From Pseudoduganella armeniaca (GTDB taxonomy: Bacteria > Pseudomonadota > Gammaproteobacteria > Burkholderiales > Burkholderiaceae_D), in contig NZ_CP028324.1 in NCBI RefSeq assembly GCF_003028855.1, positions 3,162,001 through 3,226,000 of the forward strand: a DNA stretch of 64,000 nucleotides, in the 5' to 3' direction. The position numbers and the translations under genes were made by a program. How positions within the stretch are numbered: the first letter of the stretch is position 1; the number at the start of each line of letters is the position of its first letter. Shown here in pieces: positions 37,768 to 46,928 of the stretch. A model generated the notes under the pieces. The model had not been told where the DNA came from, ran no database searches, and saw only the letters and a list, made by a program, of their open reading frames with translations.

Positions 37768-39659
37768 ATGAGCACCACCATCTTCCCGTTTGCCGCCATC
37801 GTCGGCCAGCAGCAGCTGCGCACCGCGCTGATGCTGTGCGCCGTCGATCCATCCATCGGCGGCGTCCTGATCCGCGGCGACAAGGGCACGGCCAAGAGCA
37901 CTGCCGCGCGCGCGCTGGCAGCGGTCTTGCCGGCCGTCGCCCGCACGCCCGGCTGCGCGTTCAACTGCCCGCCGGGGGCGCCGTGCGAGCACTGTGGCGT
38001 GTGTGCCATCGGCACGCCGGTGCCGTCGGCCGTGCCGTTCGTGACCTTGCCGTTGGGCGCGACGGAAGACCGCGTGCTGGGCAGCCTGGACATCAGCCAG
38101 GCGCTGCAGGGTGGCGCGCGTACGTTCCAACCCGGCCTGCTGGCCGGCGCCCACCGCGGCCTGCTGTACATCGACGAAGTCAACCTGCTGGCCGACCACC
38201 TGGTGGACGTGCTGCTGGACGTGGCGGCGATGGGCGTCAACAGCGTGCAGCGCGAAGGCCTGGCCGTCACGCACCCGGCCCGCTTCACCTTGGTCGGCAC
38301 GATGAACCTGGAAGAGGGCGACCTGCGGCCGCAGTTGCTGGACCGCTTCGGCCTGATGGTCGAGGTGACGGCGCCGCGCGACAAGGCCGAGCGGGCCGAG
38401 GTCGTGCGCCGCCGCATCGCCTTCGAGGCCGACCCGGCCGGCTTCGCGGCGCGCTGGCATGAGGAACAACAGGCGCTGCGGGCGCGCCTGGCGGCGGCGC
38501 AGGCGCTGCTGCCGGATGTCCAACTGGACGACGCGATGCTGGACCTGATCAGCCACCTGTGCTGCGAGTTCGACGTGGCCAGCCTGCGCGCCGACATCGT
38601 GCTGCACAAGACCTCGCGTGCGCTGGCCGCGCTGGACGGCCGTGCCGAGGTCACGCCGGGCGACCTGCGTGCGGCGGCCCAGCTGGTGCTGCCGCACCGG
38701 CGCCGCCGCAAGCCGTTCGAGCAACCGGGCCTGGACGACGACAAGCTGGACGAACTGCTGCGCGACGCCGTGCCGCCGCCGTCGAACGACGATGCCGGCG
38801 GGGAGGGCGAGGACGAGGACGAGGCGCCGCTCCAGGGCGGCGAGGAAGAGCAGGTGTTCGCGGCCGCCGCCAGCGGCGCCGCGCCCCGCATCGCCGTGGA
38901 AGCGGACAGCGCGTACGGCGCCGCTGGCCGGCGCAGCAGCGTCGCCCGCGCACCGCGTGGCCACGCGCTGCGTGCGGTGCCGGACGAGCAGCCGACCGCC
39001 ATCGCCATCGGCGCCACCTTGCGCAGCGCCGCGCTGCGCGGCGGCACCAGCGTCACACGCGCCGACCTGCACCAGCAGGTGCGGGCCGGCACCAGCGCCA
39101 ACCTGATCCTGTTCGTCGTCGATGCCTCCGGCTCGATGGCGGCGCAGCGGCGCATGGAGGCGCTCAAGGGCGCGGTGCTGAACCTGCTGACGGATGCCTA
39201 CCAGCGCCGTGACCAGGTGGCCGTGGTCGCATTCCGCGGCCAGCAGGCCGAGTTGCTGCTGGCGCCCACGCGCAGCGTGGACCTGGCCGAGCAGCGCCTG
39301 CGCGAGCTGCCGACCGGCGGGCGCACGCCCTTGCCACATGCGCTGCAACTGGCCCTGCAGGCGATCCAGCGCGCCGACGCGGGCGGAACGCCGCTGCCCC
39401 CGCTGCTGGTCGTGCTGACGGACGGTCGCGCCAATGTGCCGCTGGCCGCTGGCGGCGACCCGTGGCGCGAAGCGCTGGCGCTGGCGGAGGAACTGGCGGC
39501 ACGCCGCACGCCGGCCTTGGTGATCGACACGGAACAGGGCTACCTGCGCCTGGGCCGCGCTGCGCAGCTGGCCGAGGCGCTGGGGCCGACTGCCTGACCC
39601 TGGAAGAGCTGTCGGCCGACAGCCTGGCCCTGACGGTGCGTGCGCGCCTGGCGCAGTAA
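37768..39659 (+). CDS. chelatase ATPase: fused AAA+ (ChlI/CobS-like) and VWA (ChlD) subunit (frameshift at ~39584)
   Basis: The motor partner of CobN, about 630 residues after repair. The AAA+ domain has Walker A GDKGTAKST (37-45), a Cys-rich insert (CAFNCPPGAPCEHCGVC), and Walker B LLYIDEVNLL. An acidic linker (about 350-380) leads to the VWA domain with the MIDAS motif DASGSM at residue 452. The fusion of I and D types replaces separate CobS and CobT. The frame breaks in the GGGG of 39582-39585; one extra G gives LAEALGADCLTLEELSADSLAL and a stop at 39657-39659. It follows cobN by ten bases. Confidence 0.9.
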
Positions 39660-39689
39660 GCAAGGGAACAATAGACAAGTGGAGTTGCA

Positions 39690-40388
39690 ATGATCGTATG
39701 TATCGGCGCGGGACCCGGCGACACGGGCTACCTGACGCAACGGGGCGCGGAGCTGATCCGCAATGCGGACGTGGTGGCAGGCTTCGACGCCGTACTGAAT
39801 GTGGTGCGTGACCTGATTCCCGCCAACGCGCAGGTGATCGGCATGGGCTACCGCGACCAGGTCGCGCAGCTGGACAAGGTGGCGCTCGAACACCATGCCG
39901 GCAAGCGCTGCGTCGTCGTGTTCATGGGCGACATCCATTTCAGCGGCTTCCAGTACCTCGAGCGGGTCGAGCGCGCCTGCGGCCATCCGGTCGAATCGCT
40001 GCCCGGCATCTCGTCGGCGCAGATCCTGGCCTCGCGCGCCCGCGTGTGCTTCGACGAGACCACCTTCATCACGTTCCACCGCCGCGGCGACCTGACGCCG
40101 TTCAAGCGTCACCTGGTGCGCGTGCTGGAAGACCAGCGCAACGCCATCGTCATCCCATGCCCATGGGACGAGGCGCGCTCGTTCATGCCCTGGCATATCG
40201 CGGCCTACCTGATGGAGCAGGGCATCCCGGCCCATCACCCGGTCGAGGTATGGGAAAACCTGACGCGCGGCGAAGCCGAGTGGCATGGCACACTGGCCGA
40301 ATGCGCCGAACACCGCTGCTCGGACATGAGCATCATGCTGATCCGCACGCTGGCGCCAATGGCCAGCCAGATCGAGCCGGCGCCATGA
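39690..40388 (+). CDS. cbiE: cobalt-precorrin-7 C5-methyltransferase CbiE
   Basis: An SAM-dependent tetrapyrrole methylase of 232 residues. It begins with CIGAGPGDTGYLTQRGAEL, the conserved nucleotide loop, and has VVVFMGDIHFSG at the second loop and LPGISSAQILASR in the active site. The segments FHRRGDLTPF and WDEARSFMPWHIA fit CbiE, which methylates C5. The CbiT partner (C15, decarboxylation) is not seen in the window. Overlaps the next gene by ATGA. Confidence 0.8.
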   Translation: MIVCIGAGPGDTGYLTQRGAELIRNADVVAGFDAVLNVVRDLIPANAQVIGMGYRDQVAQLDKVALEHHAGKRCVVVFMGDIHFSGFQYLERVERACGHPVESLPGISSAQILASRARVCFDETTFITFHRRGDLTPFKRHLVRVLEDQRNAIVIPCPWDEARSFMPWHIAAYLMEQGIPAHHPVEVWENLTRGEAEWHGTLAECAEHRCSDMSIMLIRTLAPMASQIEPAP

Positions 40389-41953
40389 GCGGCACAACCG
40401 AACGCCTGGGCATCGTCGTGGCCGGCCACGGCAGTCGCGACCCGGACGCGGTGCGGGAGTTCGAGGCGCTGGTCGAGTTGATCCGCGCGCGCGCGCCGGG
40501 CGACATCGTCACGCACGGTTACCTGGAATTCGCCAGCCCGACGATCGCCGACGCGGCCGTCGCCAACGTCAACGCCGGCGCGCGCCAGATCGCGCTGGTG
40601 CCGGGCGTGCTGCTGGCGGCGCGCCATGCCAAGAACGACATGCCGGCTGAGATGCTGGCGCTGGCGCGCGACTTCCCGGATGTCGACTTCCATTTCGGCG
40701 CACCGATGAGCCTCGACCCGAAGCTGCTGCAACTGGCGCAGGAGCGCATCGTGGCGGCGGAAGCGGCATCGCCGCACACGGTGCGGCGCGACGAGACCTG
40801 CCTGGTCGTGGTCGGCCGCGGCACGACCGACCCGGATGCCAACGGCGAAGTGGCCAAGCTGGCACGCATGCTGGAAGAGGGCATGGGCTTCGGCGCCGCC
40901 TACGTCTGCTATTCCGGCACGGCCCAGCCGCTGGTGGCGGACGGCCTGCGCCGCGCCGCGCTGCTGGGCTACCGGCGCATGGTCGTGCTGCCGTTCTTCC
41001 TGTTCGACGGCGTGCTGGTGAAACGCATCTACGCCGCAGCCGATGCGCTGGCCGAGCGTGAGCCCGGCATCGAAGTACTGAAGGCGAGCTATTTCGGCGT
41101 CCATCCGCTGGTGGCGGACGTGATGATCGAGCGCGCCCGCGAGGCGGTGGCCGGGCGGGCGGCGATGAATTGCTCGCTGTGCAAGTACCGCGTGCAGATC
41201 GTCGGCTTCGAGCAGCAGGTGGGCGAGCCGCAGCGCGCCCACCACGTCGCCGTGCGCGGCCTGCTGGGCAAGGAGACGCCGCCAGCAGCGGTCACACCGG
41301 TCTACAACACCTATGTGCCGCACCCGATCGAGGCGGAGAGCTTCCGCATCATCGCCGAAGGGCGCGACTGGTCCACCTTCCCGCCGGAACAGCTGACGGT
41401 GCTGCAGCGTATCGTGCACACCTCCGGCGACTTCAACGCCGTCGACGATTTCTACTTCTCGGCCGGCGCGATCGACAGCGGCATCCGCGCGCTGCTGCGC
41501 TGCCGCCGCGTCGTCACGGACGTGACGATGGTGCAGACGGGCCTGAAGCGCGCGCTGCTGGAGGAGCTGGGCATCGACACGTGGTGCGGCGTGCACGACC
41601 GCGAGACGCACCTGATGGCCGAGCAGTACGGCATCACGCGCTCGGCGGCCGGCATCCGGCGCGCCTGGCAAAAGTTCGGCAACGACGTCTTGGTGGCCAT
41701 CGGCGACGCGCCGACGGCGATCGCCGAGGCGGCGCGGCTGATCCGCGAGCACGGCTGGCGCCCGCAACTGGTCATCGGCCTGCCGGTGGGCTTTGTCGGC
41801 ACGCGCGAAAGCAAGGACGAGCTGCGCCGCTGCCTGCAGGTGCCGCGCATCACCAACAGCGGCACGCGCGGCGGCTCGCCATGGGCGGCCAGTGTCGTCA
41901 ACGGCCTGATGATCGACGCGCTGAACGGGCTGGCCAGCGGTGGCGCCGGCTGA
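40385..41953 (+). CDS. CbiX-CbiC fusion: sirohydrochlorin cobaltochelatase + precorrin-8X methylmutase
   Basis: A 522-residue two-enzyme fusion. Residues 1-260 are a long CbiX with two half-repeats, VVAGHGSRDPDAVREF and VVGRGTTDPDANGEV. This inserts cobalt into sirohydrochlorin, the first step of the early-cobalt route. A Cys-containing link follows (MNCSLCKYRVQ), which could bind metal or a cluster. Residues about 305-522 are CbiC/CobH, with HPIEAESFRIIAEG, the catalytic-His-type boxes, and the GFVGTRESKDEL end, moving a methyl from C11 to C12. No frame break is present. It starts within cbiE's stop and overlaps cbiD by 14 bases. Confidence 0.9.
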   Translation: MSGTTERLGIVVAGHGSRDPDAVREFEALVELIRARAPGDIVTHGYLEFASPTIADAAVANVNAGARQIALVPGVLLAARHAKNDMPAEMLALARDFPDVDFHFGAPMSLDPKLLQLAQERIVAAEAASPHTVRRDETCLVVVGRGTTDPDANGEVAKLARMLEEGMGFGAAYVCYSGTAQPLVADGLRRAALLGYRRMVVLPFFLFDGVLVKRIYAAADALAEREPGIEVLKASYFGVHPLVADVMIERAREAVAGRAAMNCSLCKYRVQIVGFEQQVGEPQRAHHVAVRGLLGKETPPAAVTPVYNTYVPHPIEAESFRIIAEGRDWSTFPPEQLTVLQRIVHTSGDFNAVDDFYFSAGAIDSGIRALLRCRRVVTDVTMVQTGLKRALLEELGIDTWCGVHDRETHLMAEQYGITRSAAGIRRAWQKFGNDVLVAIGDAPTAIAEAARLIREHGWRPQLVIGLPVGFVGTRESKDELRRCLQVPRITNSGTRGGSPWAASVVNGLMIDALNGLASGGAG

Positions 41954-43067
41954 ACGCCGGCCGTTCGACCTGGCGATACCGGCGTCGAACGGGCTGCGGC
42001 GCGGGCGCACCACGGGCACTTGCGCCACGGCCGCCGTCAAGGCGGCGCTGCACCTGCTGCTGGACGGTGAACTGAAGCGCGAGGTGCGGGTCAGCCTGCC
42101 GGATGGCGTGCATTACCTTGTCGTGCCGATCATGCGCGTGCGGCGCCAGGGCGAGAGGGTGCGCGCGGAAGTCCTGAAGGACGGCGGCGACGATCCGGAC
42201 AGCACGCATGGCGCCACCATCTTTGCCGAGGTGGCGCGCAACGACGTCGGCACTGTACGGTTTTTCGCCGGCCGTGGCGTCGGCACGGCGACCGCGCCGG
42301 GCCTGCGCGTGGCGGTGGGCGAACCGGCGATCAACCCTGTGCCGCGCCAGATGATGCGCCAGGCCGTGGCCGAGGTGGCGGAAACCGATGCGGGCTTTGA
42401 CCTGACGATCGGCTGCGAGGAAGGCGAAACCATCGCGCCGAAGACGTTCAACCCGCGCCTGGGCATCGTCGGCGGCATTTCGATCCTGGGCACGTCCGGC
42501 ATCGTCGAGCCGATGTCGCTGGCCACCTGGATCGCGTCGATCGAGGTCTACGTGCGGGTGGCGCTGGCCGGCGGCCCGGCACGGGTGGCCTACCTGCCCG
42601 GCAAGATCGGCCGCGAGTACGCGCGCGACGTGCTGGGATTGCCGGACGCACGCAGCGTACAGATCGCCAATTTCCTGGGCGACGCGCTGGACTTTACGGA
42701 ACGGGCGCTGCGCGAGGGCGGACAGGAACTGGAGGAATTATGGCTGGCCGGGCATCCCGGCAAGCTGGCCAAGGTGCTGGACGGCTACTGGGACACGCAT
42801 TCCAGCCGCAGCACGATGGCGATGGGCGGCGTGGCGCGCGTCGCCGCCGAATGGGGTTATGGGCCGCACACGGTGCGGCGGATCGAGGAAGCAAACACGG
42901 TGGAAGCGGCAATGGAGATTCTGAACGAGGCGGGTGACGCCAGCGCATTCTGGCGCGAGATGGAAGTGCGTATCGGCGCGCTGGCGCACGCGCGCGTGCC
43001 GTCGGTGCGGCGGCTGGAAGTCAGGCTGTTCGACCTGGCCGGCAACCTGCTGGGAGCGCGGCCATGA
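41940..43067 (+). CDS. cbiD: cobalt-precorrin-5B C1-methyltransferase CbiD
   Basis: A 375-residue CbiD, with LRRGRTTGTCATAAVKAAL at the N-terminus, RGVGTATAPGLRVAVGEPAINP in the middle, and GTSGIVEPMS near 180. It methylates C1 of the ring after ring contraction, in the anaerobic-type route. The start is GTG 41940, inside the end of the CbiC part. It overlaps the next gene by ATGA. Confidence 0.95.
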   Translation: MAPAERRPFDLAIPASNGLRRGRTTGTCATAAVKAALHLLLDGELKREVRVSLPDGVHYLVVPIMRVRRQGERVRAEVLKDGGDDPDSTHGATIFAEVARNDVGTVRFFAGRGVGTATAPGLRVAVGEPAINPVPRQMMRQAVAEVAETDAGFDLTIGCEEGETIAPKTFNPRLGIVGGISILGTSGIVEPMSLATWIASIEVYVRVALAGGPARVAYLPGKIGREYARDVLGLPDARSVQIANFLGDALDFTERALREGGQELEELWLAGHPGKLAKVLDGYWDTHSSRSTMAMGGVARVAAEWGYGPHTVRRIEEANTVEAAMEILNEAGDASAFWREMEVRIGALAHARVPSVRRLEVRLFDLAGNLLGARP

Positions 43068-43804
43068 CCGGGACGCTCATTGGGACATTCTACGGCGTGG
43101 GCGTCGGTCCCGGCCCGGCGGGCTACCTGCCGGTGGCGGCGCTGGAAGCGCTGCGCGCGGCCGACCTGATCTACGCGCCGCGCGCGCGCGGCGTGGCCGA
43201 TTCGGTGGCGCTGCAATGCCTGGCCGGCACCGGCTTCACGCCGGCGCCCGACAAGCTGCGCGAGATCGAGTTCAACATGGACCCGGACCGCTCGGTGCTG
43301 AGCGAGCATTACGCCCAGCTGGCCGATGCGATCGCGCTGGAACTGCGCGCCGGCCGCGCGGTGGCGTATCTCACCATCGGCGACTCGATGACGTATTCGA
43401 CCTACGGCTACGTGCTGGCGGCGCTGCGCGCCCGCATCCCCGACCTGCCGCAACGCACCTTCCCCGGCGTGACCAGCTACGCGGCGGCGGCGGCCGCACT
43501 GGCCTGGCCGCTGGGCGAGGGCAAGGAGCGCGTGCTGATCCTGCCGTGCCCGGAAAGCGCCGACGAATTGCGGCGCGAGATCGAAACGCATGACATCGTG
43601 GTGCTGATGAAGGTGGGCGCACGCCTGCCGTGGGTGCTGGACCTGCTGAGGGAGATGGGCATCGCCCAGCACTGTGCCTTCGCGCGCCGTATCGGCCTGC
43701 CGGGCGAACTGCTGTCGACCGACGTTGGCGGCCTGGTCGCCGACGATGCGATGGGTTACCTGGCCACCCTGCTGGTGCGGCGCAAGCCCTCCGTTCAACG
43801 TTAA
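43064..43804 (+). CDS. cobI: precorrin-2 C20-methyltransferase (CobI/CbiL)
   Basis: A 246-residue SAM-dependent methylase. YGVGVGPGPAGYLPVAALE is the N-terminal loop, AYLTIGDSMTYSTYGYV is the typical CobI/CbiL second loop, and FPGVTSYAAAAAAL the third. It adds the C20 methyl that is later lost in ring contraction. In the presence of CbiX, the natural substrate is likely the cobalt-containing cobalt-factor II; that is an inference. Ten bases separate it from the next gene. Confidence 0.92.
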   Translation: MTGTLIGTFYGVGVGPGPAGYLPVAALEALRAADLIYAPRARGVADSVALQCLAGTGFTPAPDKLREIEFNMDPDRSVLSEHYAQLADAIALELRAGRAVAYLTIGDSMTYSTYGYVLAALRARIPDLPQRTFPGVTSYAAAAAALAWPLGEGKERVLILPCPESADELRREIETHDIVVLMKVGARLPWVLDLLREMGIAQHCAFARRIGLPGELLSTDVGGLVADDAMGYLATLLVRRKPSVQR

Positions 43805-43814
43805 GGACAATCCC

Positions 43815-44618
43815 ATGAAAGTCTATTTCATCGGCGCCGGCCCCGGCGCGGCCGACCTGATCACCTTGCGCGGCGCGCGCCTGCTGGGCAGCGTGGACAT
43901 GGTGCTGTACGCCGGTTCGCTGGTGCCCGTCGAGATGCTGCAGCACTGCCGCCCCGACACGGAGCTGATCGACACGGCGCAGCTGGACCTGGAACAGCAG
44001 CAGGCCTGCTACGTGCGTGCGCGCGATGCGGGGATCGACGTGGTGCGGCTGCACTCGGGCGATCCGGCCATCTACGGCGCGACCGCCGAGCAGATGCGCC
44101 GCCTCGACGCGCTGGGCATCGCCTACGAGATCGTGCCGGGCGTGTCGTCGTTCACCGCGGCGGCGGCGGCCATCGGCGCCGAGCTGACCAAGCCGGAGGT
44201 GTCGCAAAGCGTGATCCTGACGCGCGTGTCGGGCCGGGCATCGGCGGTGCCGGAACTGGAATCGATCGCGCGCCTGGCCGAGCACCGCGCCACCATGTGC
44301 ATCTTCCTGTCCGGCCCCCATCTGAAAAAGATCGTCGGCGACCTGCTGCTGCATTATCCGCCCGGGACGCCGGTGCGCCTGGTGTACCGCGCCACCTGGC
44401 CCGAGCAGCGCGTGTACGAAGGCACTCTCGGCACCGTGCTGGAGGAAACCAAGCGCGGCGCGTGGAACCTGACCACGATGATGCTGGTGGGCGCCGCGCT
44501 GGACCGCGGCGTGGCGGCCGAATCGAGCCTGTATTCGAAGGACTTCACGCACCTGTTCCGGGTGGTGAAGAAGCAGGGGAAAGAGCAAGACCAAGAGCCC
44601 GAGCAGGAGCGCGCGTGA
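43815..44618 (+). CDS. cobM: precorrin-4 C11-methyltransferase (CobM/CbiF)
   Basis: A 267-residue methylase. VYFIGAGPGAADLITLRG, VRLHSGDPAIYGATAEQ and VPGVSSFTAAAAAIGAELT are the three loops typical of CobM/CbiF. The tail is charged (GKEQDQEPEQERA), beyond the usual end. SD AAGGACA precedes ATG 43815. Its stop overlaps the GTG of cbiG by four bases. Confidence 0.95.
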   Translation: MKVYFIGAGPGAADLITLRGARLLGSVDMVLYAGSLVPVEMLQHCRPDTELIDTAQLDLEQQQACYVRARDAGIDVVRLHSGDPAIYGATAEQMRRLDALGIAYEIVPGVSSFTAAAAAIGAELTKPEVSQSVILTRVSGRASAVPELESIARLAEHRATMCIFLSGPHLKKIVGDLLLHYPPGTPVRLVYRATWPEQRVYEGTLGTVLEETKRGAWNLTTMMLVGAALDRGVAAESSLYSKDFTHLFRVVKKQGKEQDQEPEQERA

Positions 44619-45385
44619 CGCCAGGCCCCGGCATCTGGCTGGTGCGCACCGAGGCCGAGCCGCTGGCGCGGGTGCTGCAGGCGCGCCTGGGCGGCACGAT
44701 CCACCGGCCGTGGTTGCAGGGCGACGTGGCGCAGAAGACGCTGTTCGCCCAGTGCTGGCGTGAACACGCCCAGTGGATCGTGGTGGCGGCGACCGGCATT
44801 GCCGTGCGCTTCCTGTCCGGGCTGCCGGCCGACAAGCACAGCGATCCCGCTGTCGTCGTGCTGGACGAAGCGGGGCGCCATGCCATCGCGCTGCTGGGCG
44901 GGCATGAAGGCGGCGCCAATGCGCTGGCCTATCGCGTGGCCAATGCGGTGGGGGCGGTACCCGTCGTGACGACGGCCACCGAGGCCGTCAAGCCGCTGAC
45001 GGTCGGCATCGGCTGTCGCAAGGGCGTGCCGGCCGAGCGCATCGCAGCCGCCGTGCTGCATGCGCTGGGCAGCGCGGGGCTGGCGCTCGACGCGGTGCGC
45101 GAGGTGGCCACCGTCGATCTGAAGGGCGAGGAAGCCGGATTGCTGGCGTTCTGCGAGCAGCACCGGCTGCCGCTGCGGGTGCTGGCGCGCGCCGAGCTGG
45201 CCGCGCGGCCATGGGTGAGCCGGCCGTCCGACTGGGTGCGGCAGAACGTGGGACTGGACGGCGTGTGCGAGCCGGCGGCCCTGGTGGCCAGCCCGCGCGG
45301 CGCGCTGGTGGTACCGAAAACGAGCCTGGACGGCGTGGCCGTCGCGGTGGTGATGGACAAGAACGATTGGATGGACAAGCAATGA
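44615..45385 (+). CDS. cbiG: cobalamin biosynthesis protein CbiG (cobalt-precorrin-5A hydrolase)
   Basis: Opens the delta-lactone of cobalt-precorrin-5A with loss of acetaldehyde, in the early-cobalt route. At 256 residues it is shorter than CbiG of Salmonella (about 350). It keeps the N-terminal domain (VVAATGIAVRFLSGLPADK, ALLGGHEGGANALAYRVA) and the C-terminal CbiG domain (GIGCRKGVPAERIAAAV); the central part is reduced. The start is GTG 44615. It overlaps the next gene by ATGA. Confidence 0.88.
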   Translation: MTPGPGIWLVRTEAEPLARVLQARLGGTIHRPWLQGDVAQKTLFAQCWREHAQWIVVAATGIAVRFLSGLPADKHSDPAVVVLDEAGRHAIALLGGHEGGANALAYRVANAVGAVPVVTTATEAVKPLTVGIGCRKGVPAERIAAAVLHALGSAGLALDAVREVATVDLKGEEAGLLAFCEQHRLPLRVLARAELAARPWVSRPSDWVRQNVGLDGVCEPAALVASPRGALVVPKTSLDGVAVAVVMDKNDWMDKQ

Positions 45386-46928
45386 CTGGTGTATTGAACC
45401 TGGTATCGGTGGGCCCCGGCTTCGAGGAGCTGATCGCGCCGCGTGCCGTGGCGGCGCTGAAGGACAGCGACGTGATCGTCGCATACGAGTTGTACCTGCG
45501 CTGGGTGGCGCCGCACATCGAGGGCAAGGAGATTCATTCGCCGCCGCTGACGCAGGAGCGCGAGCGCGCGCTGCTGGCGATCGAGCGCGCCCGCGCGGGC
45601 GAAAAAGTAGCGCTGATCTCCAGCGGCGACATCGGCATCTACGCGATGGCGGCGCTGGCCTTCGAGGAAATGCGCGAGGACGATACCTTCGACGTCAACG
45701 TGGTACCCGGCATCACCTCGGCCAATGCCTGCGCTTCGCTGCTGGGTTCCCCCTGTCGCACGACTTCGCCACCCTCAGCCTGTCCGACCTGTTGTGCCCC
45801 TGGGAGTGGATCGAGCACCGCGCGCGCCACATCGCCCAGGCCGACCTGGCCTGCGTGATGTACAACGTGCAGAGCGCCAGCCGGCAGCAGGGCGTCTACC
45901 GCGTGCTGGAGCTGATGCTGGAATCGAAGGCGCCCGGCACGCTGTGCGGCGTGGTGCGCAACGCCTATCGCCCCGACCAGAAAGTCGAGGTGCACCGGCT
46001 GGACGAACTGCCGGGCCTGAAGTTCGACATGCTGACGTCCCTCGTCATCGGCAACCGCTTCACGGCGCGAAAGCGCGGCTGGATCTACACGCCGCGCGGC
46101 TACAACGACTGGTCGCAGGCGGCCGCCGCGCCGGCGCCGGCCGAGCAGGAGCTGCCGGCCGGTGCCGCGTGGGTATTCTCGGGCACCAGCGACGGCAATG
46201 CACTGGCGGCGCAACTGGCGGCGCACATGCCGGTGGTGGTCTCGGCGGCCAGCGATCATGGCGGCGCCATCGCACGGCAGGATTGCCCCGGCGCCGTGGT
46301 GTGGGCCGGACGGCAGGGCGTGGAGGCGCGGCGGCAGGTGCTGGCGGCGCGGCAAGCGCGCGTGCTGGTCGATGCCACGCATCCGTATGCCAGCGCCATG
46401 TCGGCCCAGTTGATCGGCCTGGCGCGCGAGCTGGACATCCCGTACTTGCGCTTCGAGCGTCCAGCCAGCTGGCAGCAGGGCGACGGCACCTTGTGCGCGT
46501 CGATGGAGGAGGCGGCCGCGCAGGCGATCGCGCGCGGCCGGCGCATCTTCCTGGCGACGGGATCGAAGGACATCGCCACCTTCACCAACGCGGCGGGCGC
46601 TGGCGAACGCGAATGGTTCGTGCGCCAGACCGCGGAGCCGGCGCTGATCGAACGGGCCATCGCGCAGGGCATCCCGCGCGAGCGCATCTGCGCGATGCAG
46701 GGCCCGTTCTCGCAAGATTTCAATGAGGCGCTGTGGCGCGATTGGGGCATCGATTGCGTTGTCACCAAGGATTCCGGCGATGCCGGCGGCTACCGGGCCA
46801 AGGTGGCGGCGGCGCGCGCGCTGGGTGTCGAGCTGCTGGTGGTGGCGCGTCCCGTGCTCGATTATCCGGCCCAGGTGGCGGATGCGGCCGGGGTGCTGGC
46901 CTTCCTGGCGCGGCAGGGCAAGGCATGA
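45382..46928 (+). CDS. CobJ-CobK fusion: precorrin-3B C17-methyltransferase + precorrin-6A reductase (frameshift at ~45751)
   Basis: A fusion of about 515 residues once repaired. Residues 1-245 are CobJ/CbiH (VSVGPGFEELIAPRAVAAL, ALISSGDIGIYAMAALAFE, VVPGITSANACASLLGSPL), which methylates C17 and drives ring contraction. Residues about 265-515 are CobK/CbiJ (WVFSGTSDGNALAAQLAAH, LVDATHPYASAM, FLATGSKDIATF, VVTKDSGDAGG), the NADPH-dependent precorrin-6A reductase. The frame breaks in CCCCC at 45749-45753. One extra C gives GSPLSHDFATLSLSDLLCPW, so the methylase domain continues directly into the reductase. There is no separate start for CobK in the repaired reading. Overlaps the next gene by ATGA. 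Confidence 0.88.

Noticed and set aside
45792..46928. Separate CobK gene starting within the CobJ region
   Set aside because: The first residues from this point are still CobJ sequence (WEWIEHRARHIAQ), so it is the second part of a frameshifted fusion.
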